From VXYK01 sp965221585 (lineage in GTDB: Bacteria > Actinomycetota > Acidimicrobiia > Acidimicrobiales > Aldehydirespiratoraceae): a DNA stretch of 64,000 bases. The notes below the pieces were generated by a model. The model did not search any database. It worked only from the letters and a program-made list of their open reading frames with translations, and had not been told where the DNA came from. A program made the position numbers and the translations under genes. This document shows positions 1 through 8,027 of this stretch, piece by piece. The stretch lies in NCBI GenBank assembly GCA_965221585.1, contig OZ244898.1:1302001-1366000 (forward strand), read 5' to 3'. The stretch's first letter is position 1, and every line of letters begins with the position of its first letter.

Positions 1-824
1 AACACCCCGAACCCGGCATAGATCTGCAGGTGTTCGGTGAAATAGCGCCCCACGAGACCGTTGCTGTTGCCGAGCCCGGCGGGGTCGTGGTCAGTCGAAG
101 CCAACAACAGCCGGGCGTTCTCGATCCCTCCGGTGGCCAACACGTAGGCCCGCGCCGTGACGGTCGCGTCGACACCGCTCAAGGTGGCGATGTCGAGATG
201 CGTGACGGAGCGTCCACGGTCGCTGGCGAGGTTCAGCGCATTGGCGTAGAGCAGCACTTCGATGTTGGCAGCCGCGGTCAGTTCTGCACGGTACAGGTCG
301 CCGAACTTCGTCGGGAACGTTACCTGGAACACGAAGGGCTCGACTGCGTCGGTCTCCACCGGCGGAGCTTTCACCCCCAACCGCTGTTCCCATGTGTCGA
401 CTGAGAAGTCGTCGTCGGTGATTCGAACCCACTGCGTGGCCCGGTCCCAGAATGGCGCGAGGTCGGTGTGGTCGATCGGCCATCCGGAGACACGAAGGTG
501 GTCCCGGGGCTCGAAATCGACAGGGGCCAACGGCCTGCAGTAGCCGGCCCAGTGGTTGGTGGTTCCACCGAAGTATCGCAGGCGAGTCTGATCGATCCTC
601 ACTGGGTTGTCGAGGGTCGTCACGGCAGCGCCGATGCTGTCGCCGGTCATCAATGCTTGGGTGGCGGGGTCGGGTTCTGTGCCTCCAGACTCGACCAGCA
701 GCACCTGGAGTCCGGAATGGAGCAGTTCCATTGCCATCGTTATTCCCGCCGCGCCTGCGCCGATGATGCACACGTCTGCTGTCAGAACGCTGCCCGAACG
801 CAGTGTCCTCGCGTCTGTCAGCAT
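1..824 (-). CDS. GMC-type FAD-dependent oxidoreductase, N-terminal part (runs off the window)
   Basis: Partial gene; its 3' end lies beyond base 1. The visible ~274 residues begin with a Rossmann nucleotide-binding motif (GAGAAG, about residues 22-27) followed by VLLVESGG, and by FGGTTNHWAG near residues 84-94, a pattern typical of glucose-methanol-choline oxidoreductases. These flavoenzymes oxidise alcohols or sugars. The ATG at 824 overlaps the stop of the upstream small Tat protein by 7 bases, so the two are probably co-translated. The substrate cannot be told from this part. The upstream small protein suggests a periplasmic or membrane-facing large/small subunit dehydrogenase, although no signal peptide is visible on this subunit; it could be exported by hitch-hiking on its Tat partner (inference). 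Confidence 0.8.
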   Translation of the reverse strand, partial: MLTDARTLRSGSVLTADVCIIGAGAAGITMAMELLHSGLQVLLVESGGTEPDPATQALMTGDSIGAAVTTLDNPVRIDQTRLRYFGGTTNHWAGYCRPLAPVDFEPRDHLRVSGWPIDHTDLAPFWDRATQWVRITDDDFSVDTWEQRLGVKAPPVETDAVEPFVFQVTFPTKFGDLYRAELTAAANIEVLLYANALNLASDRGRSVTHLDIATLSGVDATVTARAYVLATGGIENARLLLASTDHDPAGLGNSNGLVGRYFTEHLQIYAGFGV

Positions 825-1306
825 CTGGCTTGAACGGAATCTGAACAGGCCAGAGCGATCACCGCGGCGGCTCTGGCCTCTGATGCGGCGAGGATCCAGC
901 CATCGACGGTGATGGTGTCGCTCTGTTCGAAATCGGCTCTGACTCGTGCCGCGGCACGTTGGAGCGGATCGCTGTCGGGATCGGCCGTCGGCAGTCGGGC
1001 CAGGAGTTCAGCGATGTCGTCCTCGCCGGTGACCTCAACGACTCGCTGACCGAGGGTGATTATCCGCGGGTCCACCTCACCGATCCCGCTCACGGTGATG
1101 GGCTCGGTAGTCGTGGTTGTCGTAGCGATTGTCGTGCTGGTTGTCGTGGCGTCGGCGCTGCCGCTCAGCGGAGAGGTTGACTCCGGGCCCCGGTCGGCGC
1201 GGTCGAGCCAGCCGACGCCGGCACCGATGACCAGGGCGAGCGCGCCTCCGCTTCCGAGTCTCAGGACTTGACGGCGTGAGAAGTCGGGACCATCGGCGTT
1301 GTCCAT
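818..1306 (-). CDS. Tat-exported small subunit of a GMC-type dehydrogenase
   Basis: 162 residues. The N-terminus has a twin-arginine signal (SRRQVLRLGSGG followed by a hydrophobic stretch, about residues 10-32), then a Thr-rich linker (about residues 52-68) and a small helical domain. The C-terminal WILAASEARAAAVIAL stretch resembles small subunits of gluconate-2-dehydrogenase/sorbitol-dehydrogenase type enzymes, which escort a FAD-containing large subunit through the Tat system. It lies directly upstream of, and overlaps, the GMC gene, which supports that role. A -10-like TAGATT lies 6 bases before the ATG, so the mRNA is probably leaderless. Family membership is inferred from these features; the exact family is not certain. 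Confidence 0.6.
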   Translation of the reverse strand: MDNADGPDFSRRQVLRLGSGGALALVIGAGVGWLDRADRGPESTSPLSGSADATTTSTTIATTTTTTEPITVSGIGEVDPRIITLGQRVVEVTGEDDIAELLARLPTADPDSDPLQRAAARVRADFEQSDTITVDGWILAASEARAAAVIALACSDSVQARC

Positions 1307-1312
1307 GGTGTC

Positions 1313-1318
1313 AATCTA
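1313..1318 (-). promoter_or_regulatory. -10-like element of the GMC/Tat operon
   Basis: TAGATT on the minus strand ends 6 bases before the ATG at 1306, so transcription would start at or next to the start codon (leaderless). Confidence 0.5.
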
Positions 1319-1342
1319 GCGAGCAGTGTCATACCCCCTGCG

Positions 1343-1348
1343 TAGCTT
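1343..1348 (+). promoter_or_regulatory. -10-like element of the small Cys-protein gene
   Basis: TAGCTT lies 6 bases before the ATG at 1355 and is divergent from the TAGATT box at 1313-1318. GGAGG directly before the ATG is too close to act as a normal Shine-Dalgarno site. Confidence 0.5.
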
Positions 1349-1354
1349 GGAGGT

Positions 1355-1630
1355 ATGGCAGAACACACTTATCTTCGATTGGTTGGCGATGAGCTCGATG
1401 CTCATTGCGGCGCAACGGTCGGCGAGCAGGCGGGGTTGACGATCGACTGCGACATGTGCGTCATGCAGCACTCAGAAGCGTGTGACGATTGCGTCGTGAG
1501 TTATCTGGTCGGTCATGTCGCCGGGACGCCGGTGGTCCTCGATTTTGAGGAACGGCGTGCGGTTGAGTTGCTCAACGATGCTGGGCTCGTTCCGTCGAGC
1601 AGGTTCGTCCCCCGCTCCGACGCCGTCTAG
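1355..1630 (+). CDS. Small conserved-looking protein with CxxC pairs, function unknown
   Basis: 91 residues and not recognised as a named family. It has a lone Cys at residue 18 and two CxxC pairs (CDMC and CDDC) within the first ~50 residues, separated by MQHSEA, which could bind zinc or an Fe-S cluster (inference). The C-terminal half (TPVVLDFEERRAVELLNDAGLVP) looks like a short alpha/beta segment. It has its own leaderless-type promoter and precedes queG. Its stop codon touches the first bases of dispersed repeat copy 1. Base composition is like its neighbours. Confidence 0.55.
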   Translation: MAEHTYLRLVGDELDAHCGATVGEQAGLTIDCDMCVMQHSEACDDCVVSYLVGHVAGTPVVLDFEERRAVELLNDAGLVPSSRFVPRSDAV

Positions 1631-1767
1631 AGGCCGAGCGAACTGATCGCGCACAGGGTCACGTCGAACGAGGCCGTGGCCCGAGCGGCCCGCCCGCGGC
1701 CACGCGGCCCGTGAGCGAAGCGAACAAGAGCACGGGAGGCGCGAAGTGAACAAGAGCGGGAAACAAC
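1629..1767 (+). repeat. Dispersed intergenic repeat, copy 1
   Basis: About 139 bp that align along most of their length with 11881-12016 and partly with 53155-53242. Shared blocks are AGAGGCCGAGCG at the start, CCCGAGCGGCCCGCCCGCGG in the middle, and two tandem GAACAAGAGC units (about 1722-1731 and 1748-1757) at the end. It contains a possible stem CGTGGCC/GGCCACG. It fills the space between the small Cys-protein gene and queG. Confidence 0.85.
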
Positions 1768-1826
1768 TGAGTCCGTCGCGTCGGTTGTTGTGTCTCATTT
1801 CTCATTTGTCGTGCCACCATGGACAG

Positions 1827-2933
1827 GTGGATCTGACTGTCGCGGACCTCAAAGCCATAGGGCTCGCCGCCGGCTTGGCCGCGGTGGGTGCGACCGACGC
1901 GACCCCCTTTGAACGCACCCGCGTCGACCTCGAGCAACGCAAGGCGGAGGGGCTCAGCGCAACAATGCAGTTCACCTACCGCAACCCCTCACGCTCAACG
2001 GATCCACGCCGGACCATGAGCGATGCACGGTGTCTGATCGTCGGAGCATACGACTACCGACGCGAACTGCCGCCGCGCCCCACGGACCAACCAACTGGAA
2101 AGGTCGCCGCTTACAGCTCAGAGGACCACTACGCGACCTTGCGTTCAGCTCTGGAACAGATCGCGGGCGCGCTGCGACGCGAGGGCTACAAGGCTCTCGT
2201 GTTGGCCGATCAGAATCAACTGGTCGACCGGGCAGCCGCACACCGCGCAGGCATCGGCTGGTGGGGAAAGAGTTCCAATGTGCTGATCTCCGGCGTCGGC
2301 AGCATGGTCGTGCTCGGTTCGGTGCTGACCAACGCCCCCCTCGAGCTCGAAGAGACAGCCGAAGCTGGCGATGGTTGCAGAACATGCACCAAGTGTCTCG
2401 ACGGATGCCCGACCGGGGCGATAATCGCGCCTGGGGTCGTTGATGCCAACAAGTGCTTGGCGTGGCTTTTGCAGGCATCGGGTCGATTCCCCGTCGAGTA
2501 CCGAGAGCTGCTCGGCGACCGAATATACGGATGCGACGACTGTCAGGATGTCTGCCCGCCGAACCAGATACGCCGCAAGCAACCTGCGGCCAAAGGCGGC
2601 AACAGTGCCTGGGTCTCGATTCTCGAGTTGCTGGAGTCCGACGATGAGACTCTGATGGCTCGTCTTGGGCGCTGGTACATACCGCAGCGCAATCCCGACT
2701 ACCTGCGACGCAATGCCCTGGTGGTGCTCGGCAACATCGGGCGCGGCGACGACGAGCGGACTGCAAAGGTGCTTGCCAGATCGCTTGCCCATCATTCTCC
2801 CGTTGTCGCGGCTCATGCCGTCTGGGCGGCCCGCCGGCTGAACCGGGATGATCTGCTGGCCGAGTTGAATGGATGCGAACCAGACGAGATGGTGCAGGAA
2901 GAACTCCGGCGGTCAGTCACTGTCGTGGCATAG
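1827..2933 (+). CDS. queG: Epoxyqueuosine reductase QueG
   Basis: Catalyses the last step of queuosine synthesis in tRNA wobble positions, reducing epoxyqueuosine with cobalamin and [4Fe-4S] clusters. About 368 residues from the GTG at 1827. Ferredoxin-like cluster motifs are visible: CRTCTKCLDGC near residue 184 and CDDCQDVC near residue 234, followed by a HEAT-like C-terminus (LRRNALVVLGNIGRGDDER). The reading frame is open back to an ATG at 1746, but that extension lies inside the dispersed repeat and does not look like QueG, so GTG 1827 (VDLTVADLK) is preferred. Followed closely by pimB. Confidence 0.9.
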   Translation: MDLTVADLKAIGLAAGLAAVGATDATPFERTRVDLEQRKAEGLSATMQFTYRNPSRSTDPRRTMSDARCLIVGAYDYRRELPPRPTDQPTGKVAAYSSEDHYATLRSALEQIAGALRREGYKALVLADQNQLVDRAAAHRAGIGWWGKSSNVLISGVGSMVVLGSVLTNAPLELEETAEAGDGCRTCTKCLDGCPTGAIIAPGVVDANKCLAWLLQASGRFPVEYRELLGDRIYGCDDCQDVCPPNQIRRKQPAAKGGNSAWVSILELLESDDETLMARLGRWYIPQRNPDYLRRNALVVLGNIGRGDDERTAKVLARSLAHHSPVVAAHAVWAARRLNRDDLLAELNGCEPDEMVQEELRRSVTVVA

Positions 2934-2942
2934 TGGCGTGCT

Positions 2943-4073
2943 GTGGCCCGCCATCTACTCGTCACCAACGACTTTCCCCCCAAGATCGGTGGCATTCAGA
3001 ACTACCTGTGGGAGCTCTGGCGGCGCCTCCCCGCTGATGAGGTGGTCGTCTACAGCACCCCCCACGCCAACGCGGAGGCCTTCGATGCCGATCAACCGTT
3101 CACCGTGGTTCGCAGCCGCGAACCCTGGTTATTACCGCAGCCGCTGCTGACCAGCCGGGTGAACCGCCTGGCGGGCACCTTCGGTGCCGAACTCGTGATA
3201 CTCGACCCGGCGGTGCCAGTCGGTCTGATCGGTCCGCATCTCGACGTTCGGTACGGAGTCGTCCTGCATGGCGCAGAAGTCACGATTCCGAGCCGGATCC
3301 CTGGCCTTCGCAGTCTGCTGAACCGAGTTCTCGGCGGGGCTGCAGGGGTGATCGCAGCCGGCGGGTACCCGGCGGAGCAGGGGCAGGAGTCACTGGGGCG
3401 CCCACTGCCTGTCAGTGTCATCGCGCCCGGTGTAGACACCGAACGCTTCGTCCCCCTCGACCGTGCCGCCAAACAGGCCGCCCGAAAGACACTGGGCCTG
3501 CCGACCGAGGGTCCATTGGTCACCTCAGTCAGCCGCCTGGTTCCCCGCAAGGGCATGGACACTCTGATTCGGGCATCGCTGGAGATTCGCAGGAGAAAGC
3601 CCGACGTCTGCGTGGCTATTGCCGGTGCCGGCCGTGACCGGCGGCGCCTCAGTTCCCTGATCGCCAGGCTCGACGCACCCGTGAAGCTGCTGGGACGAAT
3701 CGACGCCGATGAGTTGAGCCTGCTGGCCGGCTGCGGCGACGTGTTCGCGATGCTGTGCCGCAGCCGTTGGGGCGGGCTGGAACAGGAGGGATTCGGCATC
3801 GTCTTCCTGGAAGCGGCCGCGGCAGGAGTGGCGCAGGTCGCCGGTCGCAGCGGCGGCGCCCACGAAGCGGTGGTACATCAAGAGACAGGCCTGATAGTCG
3901 ATGACCCGACCGACATCGGTGCAGCGGCTCGGGCGATCACCGAACTGCTCGACGACGACGAACGACGCCAGGCGATGGCCCACGCTGCCAGAGAGCGAGT
4001 TGAAAGGGAGTCCTCCTATGACATCCTGGCCCAACAGCTGGCAGAGGCGATCAACACCATGGCGCGGCGATGA
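2943..4073 (+). CDS. pimB: GT4 glycosyltransferase, PimB-like mannosyltransferase
   Basis: 376 residues, GTG start 9 bases after queG. The N-terminus (LLVTNDFPPKIGGIQNYL) is the hallmark of actinobacterial PimB, which adds the second mannose to phosphatidylinositol monomannoside from GDP-mannose at the inner membrane face. The GT-B fold donor-site motif E-x7-E is visible as EGFGIVFLE near the C-terminal third, with GGAHEAV after it and SRLVPRKGMDTLI at the domain boundary. The next gene overlaps the stop (ATGA). A polyprenol-phosphate mannose synthase at 11133 fits with PIM/lipomannan-type glycolipids. The exact acceptor is inferred from the family. Confidence 0.82.
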   Translation: MARHLLVTNDFPPKIGGIQNYLWELWRRLPADEVVVYSTPHANAEAFDADQPFTVVRSREPWLLPQPLLTSRVNRLAGTFGAELVILDPAVPVGLIGPHLDVRYGVVLHGAEVTIPSRIPGLRSLLNRVLGGAAGVIAAGGYPAEQGQESLGRPLPVSVIAPGVDTERFVPLDRAAKQAARKTLGLPTEGPLVTSVSRLVPRKGMDTLIRASLEIRRRKPDVCVAIAGAGRDRRRLSSLIARLDAPVKLLGRIDADELSLLAGCGDVFAMLCRSRWGGLEQEGFGIVFLEAAAAGVAQVAGRSGGAHEAVVHQETGLIVDDPTDIGAAARAITELLDDDERRQAMAHAARERVERESSYDILAQQLAEAINTMARR

Positions 4074-4522
4074 ACCGGCGGGAGCAATGGGCGGCGGGGC
4101 AAGCCATTCTCAATTGGTCGTGGTTCGGCACCGCCGTGTTCACACTCACGGCGGTCACGTCCACAATCTGGCCGGGGCCCTTCGAGTTGCTCAACTCAGT
4201 CGTGTCGTTGGTGTTGTTCGCCGCCGGCGCCGTCGTGATGGTGTGGGCGCTGGTGATAGCCGTGGAGCGCAGTCGCCACCACCTCATTGGGATCGCGGGC
4301 CTCTACTTCGGGGTGGGCAGCGCCGGGTCCCAAGTGCAGAGGATCTTGTTGAGCTCCCTGGCGGTCGAGATCGTGGTGGCGCTGACCACGGCATCGATAC
4401 GGAGCTTCACTCCCGCAGCTTTCGGACTCCTCGTTCCGATCTGGGCTCTCGGCCTGACGGGACTGTGGTGTGCTCGCTACGGCGAATTCGAGGTGCGCAA
4501 AACAGACCCGCAAAGCGGTTAG
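4070..4522 (+). CDS. Small integral membrane protein, function unknown
   Basis: 150 residues with about four hydrophobic segments (roughly residues 18-38, 42-62, 72-98 and 108-136) and a short polar C-terminus. It overlaps pimB by 4 bases (ATGA), so it is translated with it. No catalytic motif is visible. Its place beside pimB hints at a membrane glycolipid context, but that is only context. Confidence 0.65.
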   Translation: MNRREQWAAGQAILNWSWFGTAVFTLTAVTSTIWPGPFELLNSVVSLVLFAAGAVVMVWALVIAVERSRHHLIGIAGLYFGVGSAGSQVQRILLSSLAVEIVVALTTASIRSFTPAAFGLLVPIWALGLTGLWCARYGEFEVRKTDPQSG

Positions 4523-4525
4523 GGT
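4520..4525 (+). promoter_or_regulatory. -10-like element before the SRPBCC gene
   Basis: TAGGGT overlaps the stop codon of the upstream membrane-protein gene and lies 8 bases before the ATG at 4534, which suggests an internal leaderless promoter. Confidence 0.4.
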
Positions 4526-4533
4526 CAGCGGTA

Positions 4534-4986
4534 ATGGTTGATCAAGCGACCGAACGAACGACGATCATGGCGACGCCGGAGCAGTGTTACGCCACGGCCA
4601 TCGACTTCGAGAAGTACCCAGAGTGGGCTTCTGACATCAAGATGGCCCGGGTTCTGTCGCGTGACGACGAGGGCCGCGCCGTCGATGTCGAGTATCGGGC
4701 CGCGGCCATGGGCCGCAGCACCACCTACACGCTGCGGTACTTCTACGGTGCCAACCCGCGTCGCCTGGCCTGGCGCCTGCAACGCGGTGACATCACCAGG
4801 CGCCTCGATGGTGAGTATGAGTTTCTGCCGGTTCCCTCGGACCCGGGATCAACCGAAGTCGTCTATCACCTTGCCGTTGAGGTAAAGGTCCCTCTACCAG
4901 GCTTCGTCAAGCGCCGCGCCGAGGCTCGCCTGTTGCGCACGGCCCTGGAGGACTTCACCCGACACGTTGAGAGCCGCGCCTCGTGA
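4534..4986 (+). CDS. SRPBCC/START-like (polyketide cyclase-type) small protein
   Basis: 150 residues starting MVDQATERTTIMATPEQC. The pattern ATPEQCYATAIDFEKYPEWASDI is typical of SRPBCC/Coq10-like proteins with a helix-grip hydrophobic pocket that binds lipids or other hydrophobic ligands. The frame is open far upstream, but that part overlaps pimB and the membrane protein, and only the ATG at 4534 gives a normal N-terminus. It lacks a signal peptide. The ligand is unknown. Confidence 0.75.
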   Translation: MVDQATERTTIMATPEQCYATAIDFEKYPEWASDIKMARVLSRDDEGRAVDVEYRAAAMGRSTTYTLRYFYGANPRRLAWRLQRGDITRRLDGEYEFLPVPSDPGSTEVVYHLAVEVKVPLPGFVKRRAEARLLRTALEDFTRHVESRAS

Positions 4987-5016
4987 AGGCTCCGTGGACC
5001 GACAAGCACCTTCGCA

Positions 5017-5256
5017 ATGAACTGTAGCGAGTCCGCTGCTGACGACGAAGGCCGATTTGATGAGGTTCGGGAGGCGGCCGAAGCAGTTCTGGCCTCGCTG
5101 AAATGGCTGATCGAAGCCACCGAGCGGGTTATCGAGGATCCTGAGGCCCTGGCCGCGGTCGCGGCGACGGGACGGTCCTTTGTCGACACGTTCACCAGAG
5201 GATTCAAATTCACCGAAGACAGCGGCGGTCCCGAAGCTCCCGCTGCTGATCAGTAA
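5017..5256 (+). CDS. Small acidic helical protein, function unknown
   Basis: 79 residues, rich in Ala and Glu, with a predicted helical run (EVREAAEAVLASLKWLIEATERVIEDPEALAAV, of which the middle is amphipathic) and an acidic tail. It lies between the SRPBCC gene and the aminotransferase, 9 bases before the latter. Not recognised as a named family. It is kept because it fills the gap in the same direction and its codon use matches its neighbours. Confidence 0.5.
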   Translation: MNCSESAADDEGRFDEVREAAEAVLASLKWLIEATERVIEDPEALAAVAATGRSFVDTFTRGFKFTEDSGGPEAPAADQ

Positions 5257-5265
5257 GGCTCTGTC

Positions 5266-6450
5266 ATGGAGTTCCGTCGGATCAACGGGCTTCCGCCCTA
5301 TGTCTTCACGATCATCGACTCGTTGAAGATCCAGGCACGTCGTGCGGGCGAGGACGTGATCGACCTCGGATTCGGCAACCCCGACCTGCCGTCTCCGGAC
5401 ACCGCCGTCAACAAGCTGATAGAGGCGGCCCAGAATCCTCGCAACCATCGGTACTCGTCGAGTCGGGGGATCCCGAAGCTCCGAGAAGCGGTAGCGGGCC
5501 TCTATCAGCGGCGGTTCGGAGTCGAACTCGACCCGGAGACCGAGATCATCAACACGATCGGTGCCAAGGAGGGCTTCAGTCATCTGATGTGGATCCTGCT
5601 CGAGCCGGGAGACTCGGTGCTCGTGCCCTCGCCGTCCTATCCGATCCACCTGTTCGCGCCGCTGTTTGCGGGTGCCAACGTTCGAGAGATGCCCTTGACC
5701 AGCGACCAGGGAGACTTCTTCGACACGTTGAGAACCCGCTTCGAGTATTCCTGGCCCCGTCCTCGGGCGATTGTTCTGTCGTTTCCGCACAACCCGACGA
5801 CCGCATGCGTCGATGGCGCTTTCATGCAGCAGGTGGTGGATTTCGCCCGTGAGCGCGATGTCATCGTCGTGCACGACTTCGCCTATGCCGACCTCGGTTA
5901 TGACGGGTACATGCCGTGTTCGATCCTCCAAGCCGAGGGCGCGAAGGAGGTGGCTGTCGAGTTCTATTCGATGACCAAGAGCTTCTCGATGGCGGGTTGG
6001 CGGGTCGCCTTCATGGTCGGGAACGCGCAGACGGTAGCGGCGCTGGCCAAGCTGAAGAGTTATCTCGACTACGGAACGTTCCAACCCGTGCAGATTGCCG
6101 CGACCGTCACCATGAACGAGGCTGCGGACTATCCCAGCGAAGCCCGTGAGGTCTATGAGAGTCGACGCAACGCCCTGTGCGACGGACTCGCCCGTATCGG
6201 CTGGGAGGTTGAGCCGCCGAGAGGGACGATGTTCACCTGGGCGCCGATCCCGGAGCCGTACCGTCACATGGGTTCAGTGGAGTTCGCGTCGATGCTCGTC
6301 ACCGAGGCCAACGTGGCGGTCTCGCCCGGCATCGGATTCGGTCCTGGCGGCGAAGGCAACGTCAGGTTCGCGCTGATCGAGAACGAACAGCGGATCAACC
6401 AGGCGATCCGCCAGTTGAGCGCGGCGTTGCCCGACCTCGCCGGCAAATAG
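5266..6450 (+). CDS. alaC: PLP-dependent class I aminotransferase, AlaC-like
   Basis: 394 residues, the normal length. The sequence closely follows the AlaC alanine/glutamate-pyruvate transaminase pattern: INGLPPYVF at the start, YSSSRGIPKLREAV near residue 65, a PNP-type substrate loop (SFPHNPTTACV), the D-x-AY motif (VHDFAYADLGYDGY), the PLP lysine in SMTKSFSMAGWR near residue 243, and the C-terminal RFALIEN arginine. It would interconvert pyruvate and alanine, but substrate range varies in this family. It runs convergently toward glpK, with 21 bases between them. Confidence 0.88.
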   Translation: MEFRRINGLPPYVFTIIDSLKIQARRAGEDVIDLGFGNPDLPSPDTAVNKLIEAAQNPRNHRYSSSRGIPKLREAVAGLYQRRFGVELDPETEIINTIGAKEGFSHLMWILLEPGDSVLVPSPSYPIHLFAPLFAGANVREMPLTSDQGDFFDTLRTRFEYSWPRPRAIVLSFPHNPTTACVDGAFMQQVVDFARERDVIVVHDFAYADLGYDGYMPCSILQAEGAKEVAVEFYSMTKSFSMAGWRVAFMVGNAQTVAALAKLKSYLDYGTFQPVQIAATVTMNEAADYPSEAREVYESRRNALCDGLARIGWEVEPPRGTMFTWAPIPEPYRHMGSVEFASMLVTEANVAVSPGIGFGPGGEGNVRFALIENEQRINQAIRQLSAALPDLAGK

Positions 6451-6471
6451 ACGCGGTTCGCCGAGCCTCGA

Positions 6472-7953
6472 CTATTCGGTCTGGTCCCACGCCAGGGATC
6501 GACTCAGTGCCCGTTGCCATCGCCGATAATCCGCATCGGCCCTCGTGCGGTCGGGATCGGGCTGGAAAGTTCGGTCGGCGTCGGACTGTCCGGACAGCCC
6601 CGCCACATCGTCAAGTCCGCTCCATACGCCTTCGGCAATCCCCGCGAGGTAAGCGGCGCCCAATGCTGTGGTCTCCGCGACCGGGGCGCGCACGACAGGA
6701 ACTCCGAGTTGGTCGGCCTGGATCTGCAAGAGGATGTCCATCACCGATGCGCCGCCGTCGACGCGCAGTTCGGTGAGGCGCGTCCCGGAGGCCGCAGACA
6801 TGGCTTCGACCACGTCGCGGCTCTGGTATGCCATCGATTCCACGGTCGCGCGGACGATCTCTTGGCGTCCGGTCCCGCGGGTGAGGCCGACGATCGTGCC
6901 GCGTGCCCGGGCGTCCCAATGCGGTGAGCCGAGCCCCGTCAGTGCGGGAACGAATACGACACCGCCGGTGTCAGGAACCGAAGCCGCCAAAGGCCCCGTC
7001 TCGGCGGCATCGTCGATGATGCCGAGTCCGTCGCGCAACCATTGGATCGCCGCTCCCGTAACGAAGACGGCTCCCTCATAGGCGTAGATCGTCTGTTCTC
7101 CGATGGTCCATGCCACGGTCGTCAGCAGTCCGTCGGCTGGTTCAGGAAGTTCGGATCCCACGTTCATCAGCACGAATGAACCGGTCCCGTAGGTGTTCTT
7201 CGCTTGGCCTACCCGGAAACACCCCTGGCCGAACAGAGCGGCGTGTTGGTCGCCCGCGATTCCGCTGACGGGAACACCGGCTCCTGTCGGGATGTCGCCC
7301 GTCGTCTCTCCGAATCGTCCCGACGACGGCAACACCTCGGGCAGCGCAGACGTCGGCACCCCGAACAGGTCACACATCTCGTCGCTCCATGACATTGCGC
7401 CGATGTCGAAGAGGAGCGTCCGAGCGGCGTTGGTGGTGTCGGTGGCGTGTCGACCGCCGGTCAGCTTCCACACCAGCCAGGAGTCGACCGTGCCGAAAGC
7501 CAGGTGCTCGTCCGGCGCGACATCGCCGTGGTTGAAGAGCCACTCGAGCTTGCTCGCGGAGAAGTACGGGTCGAGGACCAGCCCGGTCGTTGAGCGCACC
7601 AGATCGAGATGCCCCTCGGCCTGCAACTGCTCGCATCGTGTGGCGGTCCGCCGATCCTGCCAGACGATCGCGCGATGCAGGGGCCGGCCGTCGCGCCGGT
7701 CCCAGACCACGACTGTCTCCCGCTGGTTGGTAATCCCTATCGCGCTGACCGGTTCGTCGGTGGTCGCCACGATCTCGGCCAGGGTCTCGAGGACTGCGCT
7801 CCAAATTTCTTCGGGATCGTGTTCCACCCATCCTGGTCTCGGAAAGTGCTGCGTGAACTCCCGGTAGGCGAAACCGAGCGGGACGCCCGCCTCGTCGACC
7901 GCGAAGGTGCGGACCCCGGTAGTTCCCGCATCGATTGTCAGAACTAGTCCCAT
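6472..7953 (-). CDS. glpK: Glycerol kinase
   Basis: 493 residues, the usual length. FGGY kinase that phosphorylates glycerol to glycerol-3-phosphate. Visible motifs are the N-terminal phosphate loop (LTIDAGTTGVR), NQRETVVVWDRRDGRPLHRA, the glycerol-binding WQDRRT region, GIAGDQHAALFGQ, YGTGSFVLMNVG, and the C-terminal LRVDGGASVMDILLQIQAD. No glycerol facilitator or glpD is adjacent, so it appears to be a single-gene unit. TAACGT 6 bases before the ATG suggests a leaderless promoter. Confidence 0.95.
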   Translation of the reverse strand: MGLVLTIDAGTTGVRTFAVDEAGVPLGFAYREFTQHFPRPGWVEHDPEEIWSAVLETLAEIVATTDEPVSAIGITNQRETVVVWDRRDGRPLHRAIVWQDRRTATRCEQLQAEGHLDLVRSTTGLVLDPYFSASKLEWLFNHGDVAPDEHLAFGTVDSWLVWKLTGGRHATDTTNAARTLLFDIGAMSWSDEMCDLFGVPTSALPEVLPSSGRFGETTGDIPTGAGVPVSGIAGDQHAALFGQGCFRVGQAKNTYGTGSFVLMNVGSELPEPADGLLTTVAWTIGEQTIYAYEGAVFVTGAAIQWLRDGLGIIDDAAETGPLAASVPDTGGVVFVPALTGLGSPHWDARARGTIVGLTRGTGRQEIVRATVESMAYQSRDVVEAMSAASGTRLTELRVDGGASVMDILLQIQADQLGVPVVRAPVAETTALGAAYLAGIAEGVWSGLDDVAGLSGQSDADRTFQPDPDRTRADADYRRWQRALSRSLAWDQTE

Positions 7954-7959
7954 GTGCCG

Positions 7960-7965
7960 ACGTTA
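7960..7965 (-). promoter_or_regulatory. -10-like element of glpK
   Basis: TAACGT on the minus strand is 6 bases before the glpK ATG (7953). A TTGATC lies about 19 bases further upstream as a possible weak -35. Confidence 0.5.
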
Positions 7966-8027
7966 GCTGGACGCCTGCCTCGGGGATCAAAGCGGGCTTC
8001 GCCGACGGGTTCGGGTCGGTAGCTTGT

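Noticed and set aside
1746..1826. ATG 1746 as the queG start
   Set aside because: The extension lies in and just after the dispersed repeat and does not resemble QueG N-termini.
1472..1937. Minus-strand frames through repeat copy 1 (similar peptides also at copies 2 and 3)
   Set aside because: The peptides (LLFTSRLPCSCSLRSRA-like) recur only because the DNA repeat recurs; frames differ in start and end and lack ribosome sites. I treat the repeat as non-coding.
4894..6267. A 457-residue open frame on the minus strand
   Set aside because: It lies opposite the alaC-like gene and its neighbours, whose products match known families; the protein is Arg-rich with no domain pattern. It is a GC-driven shadow frame.
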